Below are positions 10,271 through 25,200 of a stretch of 64,000 nucleotides of DNA, piece by piece. A program made the position numbers and the translations under genes. Numbering within the stretch: the stretch's first letter is position 1; every line of letters starts with the position of its first letter. Origin of the DNA: Cryptosporidium bovis (lineage: Eukaryota; Apicomplexa; Conoidasida; Eucoccidiorida; Cryptosporidiidae); contig VHIT02000036.1 of NCBI GenBank assembly GCA_009768925.2, positions 269,577 to 333,576 on the forward strand, read 5' to 3'. The notes under the pieces are model-generated. The model was not told the DNA's origin and ran no database searches. It saw only the letters and a list, made by a program, of their open reading frames with translations.

Positions 10271-13200
10271 TTAAATTCCAAAAAATCCTATGGAATTTTG
10301 ATTTCTTTTGTTAAATGAAATGTTAGGTATTACATGATAATTGTGAATAATTACGGTATTTGCTTCTTTATTATTGTGGTTGTTATAATTAAATACAATG
10401 TCAGTAAATTGAAGGTCAAACCAAAATAGTCTTGAAAAAAGAATGTTTTTTTCGGACAAATTATCGTAGTTTAGATAATTTAAAGTTGTTTTCTCGTCTA
10501 AATCATTTAACGGAGTCATATTGATGTATTTATTTGCTTCTATAAATTCTTCTTTTTGTACAAAAGAGCCGGTTATAGCATTTTTTTTTGAACCAGGGCT
10601 CTGGTGATTCACAACTACTCCAAGTAACTGAAAAACGCTTGTTATACAAAAAGTTACTGGATTTATATTCGTTTTCCCGAAACCAGAAGCGTTTTTTCCA
10701 CTAAAATTATCGCCTATTACAAAAGAAGAAGCTTCTTTTTTGAATATTGGTTTGTGACTTAAATGACCAATACAAGGCAAAGTTTTATAGTTTATAATTT
10801 TGCACCAACTTGCAGGAACGCATCTGACAGAACCCAAACTTGGTAAGTCATTTCCTTTTGTAATAACAACACCTATTGAAACAAATTGTTTTGTTGGAGG
10901 AATTGGTTTCCATATAGTAAATGATTCTGTTTCAGCATTTAGACCTTGTATGTAAAGTGAACCCTTAAATATTGGTTTATATTTTTTTGGGTTTGGAAAA
11001 ACAATGTTGATGAATTTTTTTAGTTCCGTACTCTCAGAAATGCTTGAAGAACTGTTATCAGTAAGTTCTAAAACTTGAGCTTGAAATAAGTTTGTTACTT
11101 CTTGTACATTATTTACAGACGATCCAGATGAAGAGGAAAATGATAAATATCCACTATTCCTGTTTCCATAAATCAAAGATTCGCCTCCATAGTATCCAAA
11201 TGATATTCTTTCCTTGTTTCTTTTCATTACCCCTCTATATTTTCCCTCAAGCTGTTCTGGAATCCAAACAGTGATTATACTTGGTATTTCAAGTGCTTTT
11301 TGAAAACTACTGTGATTAACCAATTTACACTTTACTTTAGATATAAAGCTTCTATCGAAATACTTTATTCCATTATTATCATTCAAGCTATAACCAAAGC
11401 CGTAACTTTCATAACAAACTGCTTGTGTAGTGCTGCTGCTACTAAGTTTTAATTTTGCCTGTGCCAGTTCAGATTCGTTCACGACTGGTATAAATTCTCT
11501 CAAGTCCTTTATTTTACTAGTTACATTGTTAACTTGATCCCTTTTTTTTGTCAACATCGATTCACTCCCACTACCTGTATTTAAAATTTCTTCTGTAAGT
11601 ACTACTTTGCTAAATCCCTTTTCATCCTTTTCACTACCTAAATTTAGACTACATTCATTCATGTCCAAAGATCCAAACACCCTGATAAAGTTTTCTTGAC
11701 TTATCGAAATGTTACAGAGTGGCTCCGAGAGGCCAACACCTAAACCAATACCCGTACCGTTTATAAACATTCCTCCAGATGAAAACTCCCTTTCATTGTT
11801 AAATATGAAACGAATAATCCTGGAGTAATCAAGCGGATTTGGAGCTATTTGCAGAGACTCCAGATAAGCATATAAACAAACCGAAGAAATATATCCCGTA
11901 TGATTTTTATCCAAGTACTTGAAAAAGTCGTATATAGTCATATTGTACTTTTCCAAACGTGTCATAAGTCTGCTTGCCAGTCCTCTGCATTGTAACACTG
12001 CTGATTCGTTTGGAGTTGTAAACATAATCATCAAATTTCCATTTTCATTATTGTTTTTAACAATGCCCTCTTTATCAAAAGGCGTCTTTGTTCTTCTTCT
12101 ACATCTTTTTAATCCATAATAATACTCCTTTCTCAATTTACAGCTTGAGCCTTGTAGAACTCTAACCGCAGTACTAACCTCTTGTTTAGTGAAGCTGTTT
12201 TCCGAATTCACAAATTTGTATATTGATTGAGCCTGCAACTCCAGTATGTTCATTCCACTTGAAACTAATGTTTTTTTATTATCTAAACTACTGCAATTAT
12301 CGGAATTTATTTTTATATTATTGTTATAAATACTGTTATCCATAACGTTATATTGTTTATTTTTAATCATTCTTTTCAATCCGCTTCCATTTATCTCATC
12401 TAACAAAACCAAAGAACTACATAAATGAAATACCTTAATACTAAAATCATTATTAAAGCTCAAGTTCATTTGACCCCTAACCATCTCACCAAAATATGTA
12501 TTAGATGACACCATATGCATGATCCATCTAATTGACTGCGCCTCCTCAAGCGTAACTGCCAAGTAGTTCTTATTCGATTTTGTATCCAAAGCTCTGTTCA
12601 AAGCCTCATAAAGTTCTTCAAAAGTTATAGCATTAGTCAAATTTGTTCTTATTCTGTCTCCTTTTCCTACTTCGTTTCTCACCAAAATATTAACATTAAC
12701 CTTTTCATCATTCATATATTCGATATTATTCAAATTTCCAATGTCATCCATATTCCTTTCCTTGTGTTCTTCCATGACCTCTTCTTTCCCTCCAAACTTC
12801 ATATCAAAAGAAACATTACCACTTGAATTTTCCCATGGGTGGTCATCTATAAACTCTAGTATATCATTATTTAATTTTGGTTCTTTTTTTTCACTACCAT
12901 CGCCGTCCATTATAAGCAAATTATTTACTGTTGTTACTTTTTCCTTATCTTCGCACATAGAATGTTCTGTATTATCCTTCAACTCGCTAACATCTTTATT
13001 TAAATTCAAGTTAGAACTAAATTTTACGTCTTTTTCTACATTATTAACAGTGGAGAGCCTTTTAATAACCTCCCTTTCTAATTCAAGTGAATTCTCTACC
13101 CAATTTAAAGTCTTAAGTAGATCAGAAAGGTCATCCAAAGAAATATATCCTGTAGAACCTCCATCAAAAACAGAAAACGCCTCCTTTAATTGCAATAAAT

Positions 13201-16200
13201 AATCCCCAGGAAGTCTGTTTTTAGACGAGTTATTTTCTTCATTCTTCCCATCTTCATTGCAACTGTGAGATTCCCACTCTATAATCACGTTGATGTTGTT
13301 TAATCTTTGCTTAAAATCAAAACTGCCAATACTAGCGCTGCTGCTATTTCCAGAGCCTCCTATAGACTTAATCATTGATGGATTGTACAGATTTGTTGTA
13401 AACATAAAGTTATTTGGGAAGTCCAAATACATACTAGAGTTCCCAGGTAATGAATAATTGCTCAACGGCAAAAACACTTTTTCTATTGAATCAAATGATT
13501 TAGTGTTTCTCCTGTTAATAGTTCCACTGCCATTATTATTTCCACCCAATTTTGAGGTTGAAAAGAATGCAAACGGTCCAAAGTCATCGACCCTCCTTTT
13601 ATTACACGAATTTGAATCAGTATCTTTCAGCTCTAACCCATTTCCGTTTTTCTCCAAATCTAAACCTGCACCTAACTCACCTGTTTCATGATAAACTCCT
13701 GAATTAATTAGATACTCAAATGGCCAAAGACCTCTACTTATGTTCAAACTTGGTTTCACCCATTTGTTATTTTGAGTTCCTTGTTCATTTTCTTGTTGTT
13801 TTTCTTGCTGTTTCTCCTCTTGTTTTTCCTGCTCCTGTTCTCTTTCTTGATATATCTCCATTTCCATCTCCATTTCAAGTTCTTTCTCCATTTCCCTATC
13901 AAAATTCAACTCTCTTGTATGAGGAGCCCTATATAAACTCATTTCTTCTACTTGATTTAATATATCATTCACAGTATTTAACTCATTGAATCCTGAATAT
14001 AAATTGTCATTACTACCTCTATACTCTTCGGAAAATTTAATTTTACTAGAATCTGATATCTCCATTATTTCCCGATTTTCAGAAATCTTACTTTTAAGAT
14101 GATCTTTTAAAGACATTCCAAAAGGAGCAGTACTTGGTAAGTCGTATGTTAGTTTTTCTAAGAATACTTCCACAATTTTGTCTTTGTTGCCACTATAATT
14201 ATCATCATCACCAGCATTAATATTGTTGCAATCCTCCCACTGAGTATATTCGTTAAGCATTTTACTGAATGACTTTTTTCTCCATATATTATTTAAAGAT
14301 TGCATGCACAAAAGTTTGTTTTGTTCAAATTCTCTTGTTATGCTTTGAATTAATAACCAACCACACAAACATCTTAAAAACAATAGTGTATCTGGTATCT
14401 CAAAATTACTTTTTAAGTACAAAAGATCCGATTCGAATTTTTCAATTTTATGTTCACTTCTTACATCCGCACCACGTGAATCTCCTACATTCTTTGTAAA
14501 TAATATTTCATCCCTAATCATATTGCAAGCTAATGCATTTTTTTCTATCAAATCAGCAACCTGGGCCTGCAATACCAATTTTATCGTTTGTCCCTGTCCC
14601 AATTGCCTCATACGATAAGCTCCTTGTGCAAAGTCCCTAAACACCATGTCTTTGCTTATAGTAAGTACTGCCTTTGCTAGTGGTGTATGTTTTATATCCT
14701 GACCTATTGAATGAACGTGATCATAAAAAGCAAATCTTCTTTCTAATGAAATCCCACATTGAGATATTTCTACTATTCTATACCCGTCTCTAAGCATTAT
14801 CATTTGTTTGCCCCTCTCATCAATAAATACTATTGCATCTATATCTTTTAACCCATTTCTAAGCAAAAATTCTGCTACTTGCTCATTTGTATAACCTGTA
14901 ATAAATGCACCAGTGTCTATTAATGCATGTATATCCTCCTCTATATCTCTATTTCTGCAAATACTCAACAAAAACTCCTCTACAGTCCAATCTATATCTA
15001 ATAATTCTATAGAAGACACTATAGAACCGTTAGTTAGATAGTTAATCATCTCTCCGTCACTTCCTTTTTCATATTCACACTTTCCTAACTCAACTGGAAG
15101 AAGATCACTCGGGGTTCCTGAGAATCCTATTCTCACTGAAAATAACATATCACCTCCTATTTCCTGCCCAGATGCCGATATCTGTTTATTGCTGTACTCC
15201 ATAAGTGCAGGAAACACCAAATTATCCAAATAACCTCTTATTGCAAGGGGTTGATACTTTAACAACGTATATACCCTCGTTAATTGTTCATCATCATTTA
15301 TATTTAGGACGTCTAATGGCCATAATAAATTTGTTTGTTCTATCAAACTTTTTTCTTTGTTAATATCCCTAAAGTTAATGTTCTCTCTCTTGTTTTTATC
15401 AGGTAAAATAGCACTGCCAACTGTTCTCATATCAATATTATCATAGTCTAATAAATTAACGGCAACTCCCCTATCTTCTTCACATCCTATTTTAGAACTG
15501 TTATAAAGAGAAGTTATGATGTTTTTAAGTTCGTTCCTTTTTGTTCCTCTTACTCTTCCACCAGATAATTTAACCCATTTATTAAATTCTATTACGCTTG
15601 GACGATTTTTAAGTTGGCCAAATCCACTATCACAGGATCTCTTTAAACTGTCTAACAAATAGTAAACATCATTTTTCCTAAGTCCACTGTATCTATAAGA
15701 CAAAATTGACAAACCTATAACTATATCCGGGTGACTAAATTCAGATGCCACAGAAGGGGTATCTTTTCCTATAAATGGTATCGAAAGAAGATGGCGACTT
15801 AGTGGAGGATTGTTTTCCGCATAGAATGTGTTATTATTATCCATACTAACTGGCCTGTAGCCAAACCAATTTTCTCTTTCAACTCCAGAGTTTCCTTCAT
15901 CCAGTAAACCATATGAAACTCTGTGAACCAACTGAAATATGTGTGGAAGATAGTCATTCACCCAATACATTGTTATATTCAGCATTTTAATGCTGTAATC
16001 ATCCAAATTATCAAAAGCAAAAATTAATCTGTCTCTTACTGAGCCACTACAGTTGCTATCATTTTCGCCTTCTGTGAAATTTGTTTCTGAAATGTTTCTC
16101 AAATTTCCCCTTAAATTTATGTAAATTTCGCAATATTCATCAGATAAACCAGAAAAATTGTATAATCTTAAAATGAAAAGTATCCACCTAACTAACAAGG

Positions 16201-19200
16201 GTTTTATCTCTCTCTCATAATAGCCTACATCAAGTATCACCAAATGAGGGTTGTTTTGTAATCTCCTGTTTAAAACCCCTGTCTCTATTTTCCTTTGTAT
16301 CCTCAAAATCAAATTTATCATTGAGCCACTCTTCTTAACTTGGTCATTTGAAAGTAGATATAACTCATTTTTTTTTGTTAACAATGCTTCTATAAGGTAC
16401 CAAGGTACCAACCAACGCACTCCATGTCTATTTTCACCACTACTTATGCTAAATCCATTTACATTATTAACATCAGTAATTGCTTCAGGAACGTCATAAG
16501 AATCATTATTAAATAACGAAAAGCTCGTTAAGTCTAAGGGATATTTATCACCAATTGGCCAGTGAAGCTCGGATTTAAGTGGATGCAAAATCATGTCTAT
16601 CTCGTCAACTATAATTACAGATTCATTTTTAAATATGTGCAATATTCTTAAACACAAATCGAGCTCCTTTTTATACTGCAAATATACCTCCTCCTTTTCC
16701 TCATTATTCAGTAAACTATTTAGTTTTTTGCCTATTTCCTTCATTCTTCCCTTCCTGTTTCTTGTTTGTGAAATACCGTTGTTTACGTTTGTTCCTGACC
16801 ACGAAAATAAGCTCTTAAGAGAGTTATTTTTGTCAAACAATCCCGACAACTTTGACTTATTTATTCCTGTTGTATTTTTAATATATCTCAGAGCCATTTT
16901 AAGTCCAGAAAAAGCCGTAATATCGTTATTCCAGTACCTAAGAATCCTAAAAAGGAAGATGGTTTTTAAAAATAAAGACTTTATTGATGTTGGTTGGCAC
17001 AGTATAATTGCCTTTTGTTCTTTAGCATGGACGAATTTTTTATACAATTCTGGCGTACAAACAGAATTTCTGTTAAAATGAAATTTTAATATTCTCTTTT
17101 TAACAATACATGAAAACCTTGATCTCAAAACATTTCTAGTAAACTCTAATAGTGCATGAGGCACTATTTGTATTACTAATCTGTTCGAGTCTCCCAACAG
17201 TAAAGATAATAATGGCGATATTACTGTTGTTTTTCCTGCTCCCATAATCATTTGGTGACAAATGCTTTTTCCATTAACAGCAGAATCGTAAAGTTTGTGT
17301 ATTAAATTCACTTGATCTTTTCTTAATAGTATGCTATAAGCAAACTCAAAAACTAAAAACCTTGGATCATAAACCGCTATCACATTTTTATCATCCAGTA
17401 ACTCAAAGTTGTTGATGCCACCATTGCCATTTATCTCAATACCTGTTTCCCTATTTACTAATTTCATGTAATGCCTCTCAAATGAAAGAACTCTCGCTAC
17501 ATTTCTTAGTTTCATTTCTAATGACACTAAGCTTCTCTCAACCCATTTCGATCTCAAATTATTTTTTCCAACATCTTTCCTTCCGAAAAACATTAATCTA
17601 TAATCATCTTGAATTTTTGAGATGTACGATATTATATCCCTAAACTGAATTAATGCCATGCTAACCTGAGATCTTCTGTTTACAGTCATGATAGAAGCCG
17701 CTGTTAGGGAATGTATTATCTCTATGTCCCTGTCATTTATAAACAAACTTAGTTTTTTAATGTCGTTATTTGAACTTGAATTCATTAATTGTGAAACTAA
17801 ATAGTCAAAGTGTAGTATAGGTTCTTTTCCGAACAATTTACCAAAACTGTTCGACCAAAAAAGCAACTTGTCCTTATTATCCCTAAATAACTTATCATTA
17901 TACTTGAAACTTTTATATTGATTATTTGCTATCTCATTTATTTTTCCAATTGCAATGTCTATAAACCTTCCATCCTTGTAAAATAATTGTAGCAGCATTG
18001 TTCTTAAATCTAACACTCCCTGCCTAATTTCCTCCCAAGTCAAATAACCAGATGCCTTTTTCTCGTCAACATTGTAATTCGTGTACTTCTCAAATGCAAT
18101 CAACAATTTTTCATAATCAAGTCCAAGAATGCTGAATTCCTTCTTTTTCTTTACCTTGTCTACATACTCTTTTATATCGTTTCTGTATCTCTCCAAAGAA
18201 GACCTTCCTATTGTGGTCTTGCTTATTGGATGTGAAAACAATTTTCCGGGTAAATCGTATATGCGATCCTCCAAATCTACTCCGACTCTTGATTTCCCTC
18301 CTCTCACACTTATATTGTTTATGTTATCCACTTGAGTCAAATACTTGTCTATATTCTCAACAATAAAAATTGGCGAACTTGAGTAACAATATAAATCACG
18401 TTTGCTTATGTTACAATCTGGAAGAGAAATGCAACTTATATGTCTTTCATTGCAATTATAGTCTCCTCTATTTAACGAAACACACCATCTTGATATTCTA
18501 CACAAAGGAGATATTGTAAAGGCTTTATTTACTCCATTATTGCCATCATTTTGCCTCAAAAAGCTAAACATTGAGAAAAAAGAAGATATTGAATTAGAAC
18601 TGTCTTCTAAAGAACTTAATTTATTGTTCCTATATGAATCTTTTCTCGTATTGATTAATACATTCCCTCTGTAGTATTCCTCTGTAAGTATATCTGTTAT
18701 CACTCTAATCGTACTCTGAAAACTGTCTTGGAACTTTAATACAGTTCCCATGTTTAATTTGCTTTGTTTCTTTAATTCGTCAAATCCCGGCATTCTTGTA
18801 CTCAAAGAGATGTTTGGATTTAATATCAAAAGTCTTAATATTGAGACCAATATATTAGGTGACTTCCAGTCCCAAACGGGGAGAGATCTTGTAAATAAGA
18901 CCCCCCATATATGACTGCTTTCTCCAGGTATTATTTGAAGTGGAAATTGTCCCGTTAAAAGCTCGTATATGAAAATCCAGTCGGAAAGATAAACTGGTGT
19001 GATCCCACTTCCTGCACCAACACCTCCGAACTCTCCAAATAAACCTCCACTTAAGTCCGCTCTCGCCTTCTGATCTCCGATGCTTGATATAAATCCAGAA
19101 TCAGTGAAACCACCTCCAGATCCCTTTTTGTCAGAAACTCCGACGAGTCCACCACTAACTGACAAATTAGAAACAGTACTTGAAATGGCATTTGATATGT

Positions 19201-22200
19201 ACTTTGTTATACTCGAACGATTTAAAAACTTTAAGATAAATTCAGTAGCATATTCGCCTGAAATCAAGGATTCGTATTCAATAACGTTTCCCTGTTGAAT
19301 AAATGAATTCAATATAAACTCTGGACCTTTATTCAAAACATTCTTATCACCACTGTTGTTATATTTGTTTTTATTTGAATTCTTTTCTTGAATTATAGGA
19401 GGCATATTCAATGTGCCTAGAGTGTTAGACAAGTTTTCCCAGAGAGTGGAAATAGGACTGTTTATATTCTTCACATCCATACCAACAGACCCTCCTAAAC
19501 AAGTAATGTCGGTCCAACTGTCAAAGTCATCTATTTGAGGTATCTGTGGATTAAATACTTGAAACTCAATCATTTCCACTTTATCATGTGTTTTGTTATC
19601 TTTACTGAACTGCTTTTGCTTCTCAAAAACAGCAGTTATAAGATTTAGACGGTTATTTAGATCGGGGTTATCCTTTATAAAATTGGGAAAAGACTGAAGA
19701 ATCTCAAGTTCTTCTTCAACTGATAATCTACAATTTGCTGAAACTCTCGAAAACTTATTCACATAATTTTCTATATCAGATTTTATATTCCACTTGAAGT
19801 TTAAATCAATATCTTTATATTGGGACTTATATAAATCACTTGTATTTTTCTTTCCACCAGCTCTAATTCCACTGCCACCACCACATCCTCCAATAGAGGA
19901 AGACAAATGTCTTACGCAATAAAGCCACATTTTTAGTCTGCAAGCATGAGCATCTGGATGGCAGTCCCATGCATCCCCCAAAATTCCAAATACTTGCCAA
20001 AGTTGTCTTTCCTCACTATTCCATTCATTATACAATGGCGAACTTTTACCTTTATTGAAATATCCATTCAAATTTTCTTTACCAATATTATAGGCACCAG
20101 GATTTTCGATATCTGAACTAGTAGCTATATCTAAAATAGATAAAACCGACTCGAATTGCTGTTCTAAAAACCTCCAAAGCATCAAATAGAGACCAGAAAC
20201 TACTGAATTTATAAATAAAAATGACTTTGATGTGTGTATTGGATAAAGATAATGCTTAGTCGGCCCTAGCTGTGAGTGCCATATTCTATCTCCTCTATCA
20301 AGCACATATGACCCCTTGTACAAAAGTGAATACAAACCAGAGCACTCCTTTTTTCTTTGCTCATCAACATTTGAGCTAGATCCATCTAAAAATACTGTAG
20401 ATCCTCCACTAATTAATGCCTCGCCTGCTCTCTTTACAGTACTCTCTACAAAACTCTTAGTCGTGTTTCCAATAGATGATATGCTTGTGTAGAATAAATT
20501 TTTTGTCAGTGTAGATGCCATTGTAGATACAAATTGTCCCGGTGAAGTTGTTAAACTTTCAATATTATCACTAATCAGACTCGTATTTGAAACAATGGAA
20601 GATAATTGATCTATATTCAGTGAAGATAATTTATTTAAAAATCCTTGGTCTTTAGAACATGACCTAGAAAAATCACTTTCTTCATCATTTCCACTATTAT
20701 CAATCATATTTTTGTTATAATTTGAAAACATTGGAAATATGATTATTGGTTTGACTGTTGCTGGAACAAGTATAAAAAAGTCTCCGTCATCATTTTCAAG
20801 TAATATTGAATGAGGAAGTCCTCTAAGTAACTCACAAGTTAAAGGATAGTCATAAATATTTCTCCAACTTATGTACAATCCACTATGTTGTTCACATACG
20901 TATCTTGTTGTTCCAGAGATAATCTTTGATGACGTTATATTGTTCGGGACAGTTAACATACTGTTGTTTTTGTCTTTCTCCTTTCTTGCAAAAGTTAAAT
21001 GAAGCCTTGGAAACTCAATTAAATCCAATCTGAGATCTTTACACAAATTTCCCTCTCCCAGATCAAATTCATTCCCACAATTATCCCCTTGAATTTTGTT
21101 GTAACTATCATTTGACCATAATAATATATGAGACATATCCTCAAGTCTTTGTAAAGTTTCAAACAAAAGTCTCATTTCTTTAGATTCACCATATAGTGTT
21201 TGAGCATTTATTAACGTTTGGACGTTTGAGGGATTTCTAATATTTCTTCTTTGAATTATTGAAATTCCATCCGATATAAGTCCATACTTATCAATCGGTT
21301 CAGAGGTACCAAATATAAGTATATCTATTATATACAAATCATCGTCTCTTTCTGACTTTTTAATGTAACTAGTACTGTCATGAACTCCTATTTTTCTTTC
21401 ATTTGCAAAATCACCACTATTGTTAATTTTAGTAGCTGCATTTTTATTATTTTTTGGGTAACCTCTTATATTTCCAGTAATCTGACTCTGCCAAAAAATA
21501 TGTGTTTCCAAAAATACTTGTGGAATCAAACCAAGCAAAAATCTTGGTGGAACGTACATTTCTGTTCCAATTGGATCCTTGTAGTAATCTCTCACAATTA
21601 CCAATGACTGGCTTGGCTTTCTTCCTCTTTTCAACGGAGAACCAGATGCTAACGTAAATCTTCCATTAGCATTTGAATCAAAATTTGAAATGCATATCCC
21701 ATTTCCAGAACCGCTGTTTCCATGTAGTGAAGAAGATGGCATTTTATCTGAATTAAATTCCGTGTTCCTGAATCCAAAACTATCAGAAGTTAAATTTTCA
21801 TCTTTGGTTTTCAGAAAAGGGATTATAAACTTGTTTTCAAAGGACCCCAAACTATAAGACACATTTGAGGTATGACAAAGTTGCTTGTAATAAATTCTTC
21901 CCTGTTCAACTATATCATAAACCATAATAACAGGAGGAAACCTGTGTACAACTATTTCCTTCAGCGAATGGGTAACTATTTCAACATTTTGTGATTCAAG
22001 TTGTACTTCGCCACCATCTTCCCCACTAAATCTTCTATCTGTTCTTGTTAAATTACCTTTAAAATTTGGGGATTCAGGGCCCTCTCCAGGTTCATATAAA
22101 GGATATAAAAACTGCATTCTAACTATGTTGGACAAATCTGGTGGATTGTATATTCTTCTTTTAAATGCTCCATCCAAGTTTTTGCCACCCATTCCTTTGT

Positions 22201-25200
22201 CAGAAAATGAATAATTGCATTTTCTATCCTCAATATAAATAGTAGAGACACTGTTTAAAAATAGGGCCCTCCAAGGTTCAAATAAATCCCTAATCCATTC
22301 AGCTTCTTTTGGCAAATTATCTTTATTGTAAATTGTTTTGAAAATTATTTTATTAGTTTTATGGAAAGGTTCCCATCTATATAAGTCTATTCTACTTCCT
22401 ATTAATTTGCACCAATAAAGATTCTGTGTATTTGCAATATCGGCAGATTGATATCTATGATCAATCCTGCTCTCGTAAATTCCATTTTTTCTCGATATAC
22501 TGCCTTCCTTATCTAAAAAATTGTCGGAATCACTAATTACTGCTTTAAAGTCCTCAAAATCATGTATCCAGTTTCCCAATACCCTCATATTGTTGTTTTT
22601 TAATGAAAACAATGAAAATTGAACATTTATCTCAGTTTCCGTATTTATAGAAAGTACCGTTTTAAACCATTCATTATATTCTATTCTTGAACTTTGATAC
22701 TTTAAATGAGCAGGTATTTCCTGTAATGAATAATCCGCTTGCACCACTCCCGAAGATGAACAATTACCTACACTTGTTGATCCTTTACTTTGTTGAGTTT
22801 TAGAGAATCTCTTTAAACGCCACCAATTATAAAATTTGTAAGAATTTTTATTTGTCGTTCCTCTCCCAAAAAACGACCCTCCTCCCATTTTTCCATTGGT
22901 CTTTTCTACAGTGGATCTAAAATCCTTGCAATTCAACCAGTCATACAAATCAGGGGGTATTTCATTCAGTGGAACGAATCTTCCTCCACCACTTATGCTC
23001 GGCAATTGAATCCACTCTCTTGTTGTCGGTCTTAGATTCTCATTTTCACCATTTTCAAGTTTATGAGTGTCAATAATGCCTATAGATTTAATTGCGATTG
23101 CATCTACAACTGAATCTAAAACCATATTTGCCTCCTTTACATTATTAGACAACCACTCTATAATTAGTTGCCTTGTTCTTGCTTGAATTGAAAATATTTC
23201 TAAATCCGGTACCCCCAAGACGTTATTTACCGTATATCCCCATGGATTTGTTATATATAGCGTAGAATTAACATTAGTAAATCCCGTAGAATTGTTTGAA
23301 TTTGAATTAACACCAATTCCATTACCTATATTAAAGCTACCATTGCCAGAAACTAGGCCAATACTGCTGCTACTATTGTTGTTATTGCTATTATTGGAAT
23401 TATTGGTGTTGCTATTGTTACCAATAACATTGTTATTGTTATTAACACCGTTACCACTGCTGCTACTAACCATACTCCCCTGAGATAATCCTTGGCTCAT
23501 GTTTGAACTTCTTTTATTGTGAACACTTCCAGATGCACAAGATACGTCATCAACAGAGTAGTGAGTGTTTAAAAATAAAAGTGATGATATTAGAAGACTT
23601 ATTGAATAAGCATTTAATTCAGAAACAGTTTGCGCATATCCATATATGCAAGCAATATGAGCATACATTACACAAAGAGCTGATATATTTATTTCCTTTA
23701 ACGCCTTGTACATCCAATCAATTATCATTTTTAAGTAAAAATTTTCAATAACATATCTCAAACGTTTATAAGATAATTTTAAAAACTCAATCTTATCAGA
23801 GTCAGTAAAAAGCGATTCAAATCCTCTGCAAAAACCGTTTACTCTTGAATCACCAAAAAGCATTTCACTATTTTTTTTAAGATCTTTATTAGTGCCATTA
23901 ATACTAACATTTTCAGAAAAAACTTGATTCCAATGCTCATAGTAATCAATAAGGTACTTTGTGTAGTTTGAGATAATGACTGATATTCTCAAAACAAACA
24001 AAACTATTCTTGAATTTGCACCTGAAAATGAACCAGTATCTTTGTCTAAAGCAATGAGCATAATATCTTCTAGTGATTTAAATATGGTATTTGGGGAGTT
24101 TAATAATTCATTAAAAAGTAATCCAGTGGTGGTTGATATTTGATTCCTATCTTCAATTGGAACAAGAAGAGCCTTTTTAAACTCAGTAGAAATACCCAAG
24201 TTTTCGGTTTTATTGTTTTCTTTTGTAGGAGGGGACCAGACCCAGGGTTCAAAAAGAGATACCCAAATAATGTGTTGAACAGACACAGAAGAAAGAGAGT
24301 TTATTCTATTCTCGTCTGCGAAAAATTGTAATATAAGAGGAATTCTCAGATATGGTGTAGTTAAGTATTGAATTAAACATTCAACCTCACTTTGAAGCAG
24401 ACTATCACTTAAATTTGGAAGATTTCTAATATATAAAACATCACTCTCATCTGTTATATTTGCCACAGAGTTGGCACTATTAGAGGAGAAGCCGTCGTTA
24501 AATGAGTTATCACTGTTTCCAGAACCAATACCAAGACCTGAATTATAGGCAAAAGTCGAAGATGAATGCGAGGAAGTAAAATCACTTGAAACTCCAAGCA
24601 TGTCAAAAGAATTTACAATAGTATTTGGGTCAGTTAATTTATTAAAACTCTTAATGTAACTTTTCTCGTTCGAATTAGTAAGCCACCCAGTAAAAGATGA
24701 CCAAAGACCCTTGTGTTGTTTGTTTTCATTCCCCTTTGAATTAAAAAAATTACACTCCAAATTTTTATCGAAGGCTTTAACTGTGACCAAGTCTTTGTTT
24801 TGGTTATATGTCCACGAAAGTGAGGCGTGATGAGGAGTCCAAGGGACAGATGAATCAGGACATGAATCTTGATTTAGAGTGACTAAAAACTTGAAATAAA
24901 AGAAAATATCTCTGATATAGTAAAATTCTGGAATAATGTCAACCAGATCTTTATTTTCACCAGTATAATAATATGGTATCGAATAGTTTTTGTTTTTTTT
25001 CACATGATCATCCTTCATATGTGTTGAGTAATTTGGAAACCCATAGTCTGTTAAAATATGCATTAGCAATTGAATAGTTCCTTCGTCAATAACTCCCGGT
25101 TTGTCTTCAAATGAGAAAATTGGCATCACACTTGAATCATCACTTAGTTTAAAATGTTTAATTGAATAAAAGTAGTCAAGTATCATTGATCTTGTTGAAA

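Noticed and set aside
12741-13202. 153-codon plus-strand open frame
   Set aside because: Antisense shadow of the acidic and EF-hand-like region of the giant gene; Ser/Phe repeats follow from Glu/Lys codons on the other strand.
16593-17081. 162-codon open frame on the plus strand inside the giant gene
   Set aside because: It is antisense to the P-loop region of the giant protein, has no recognisable motif, and its Ser/Phe/Leu-rich content mirrors the codon use of the real gene.
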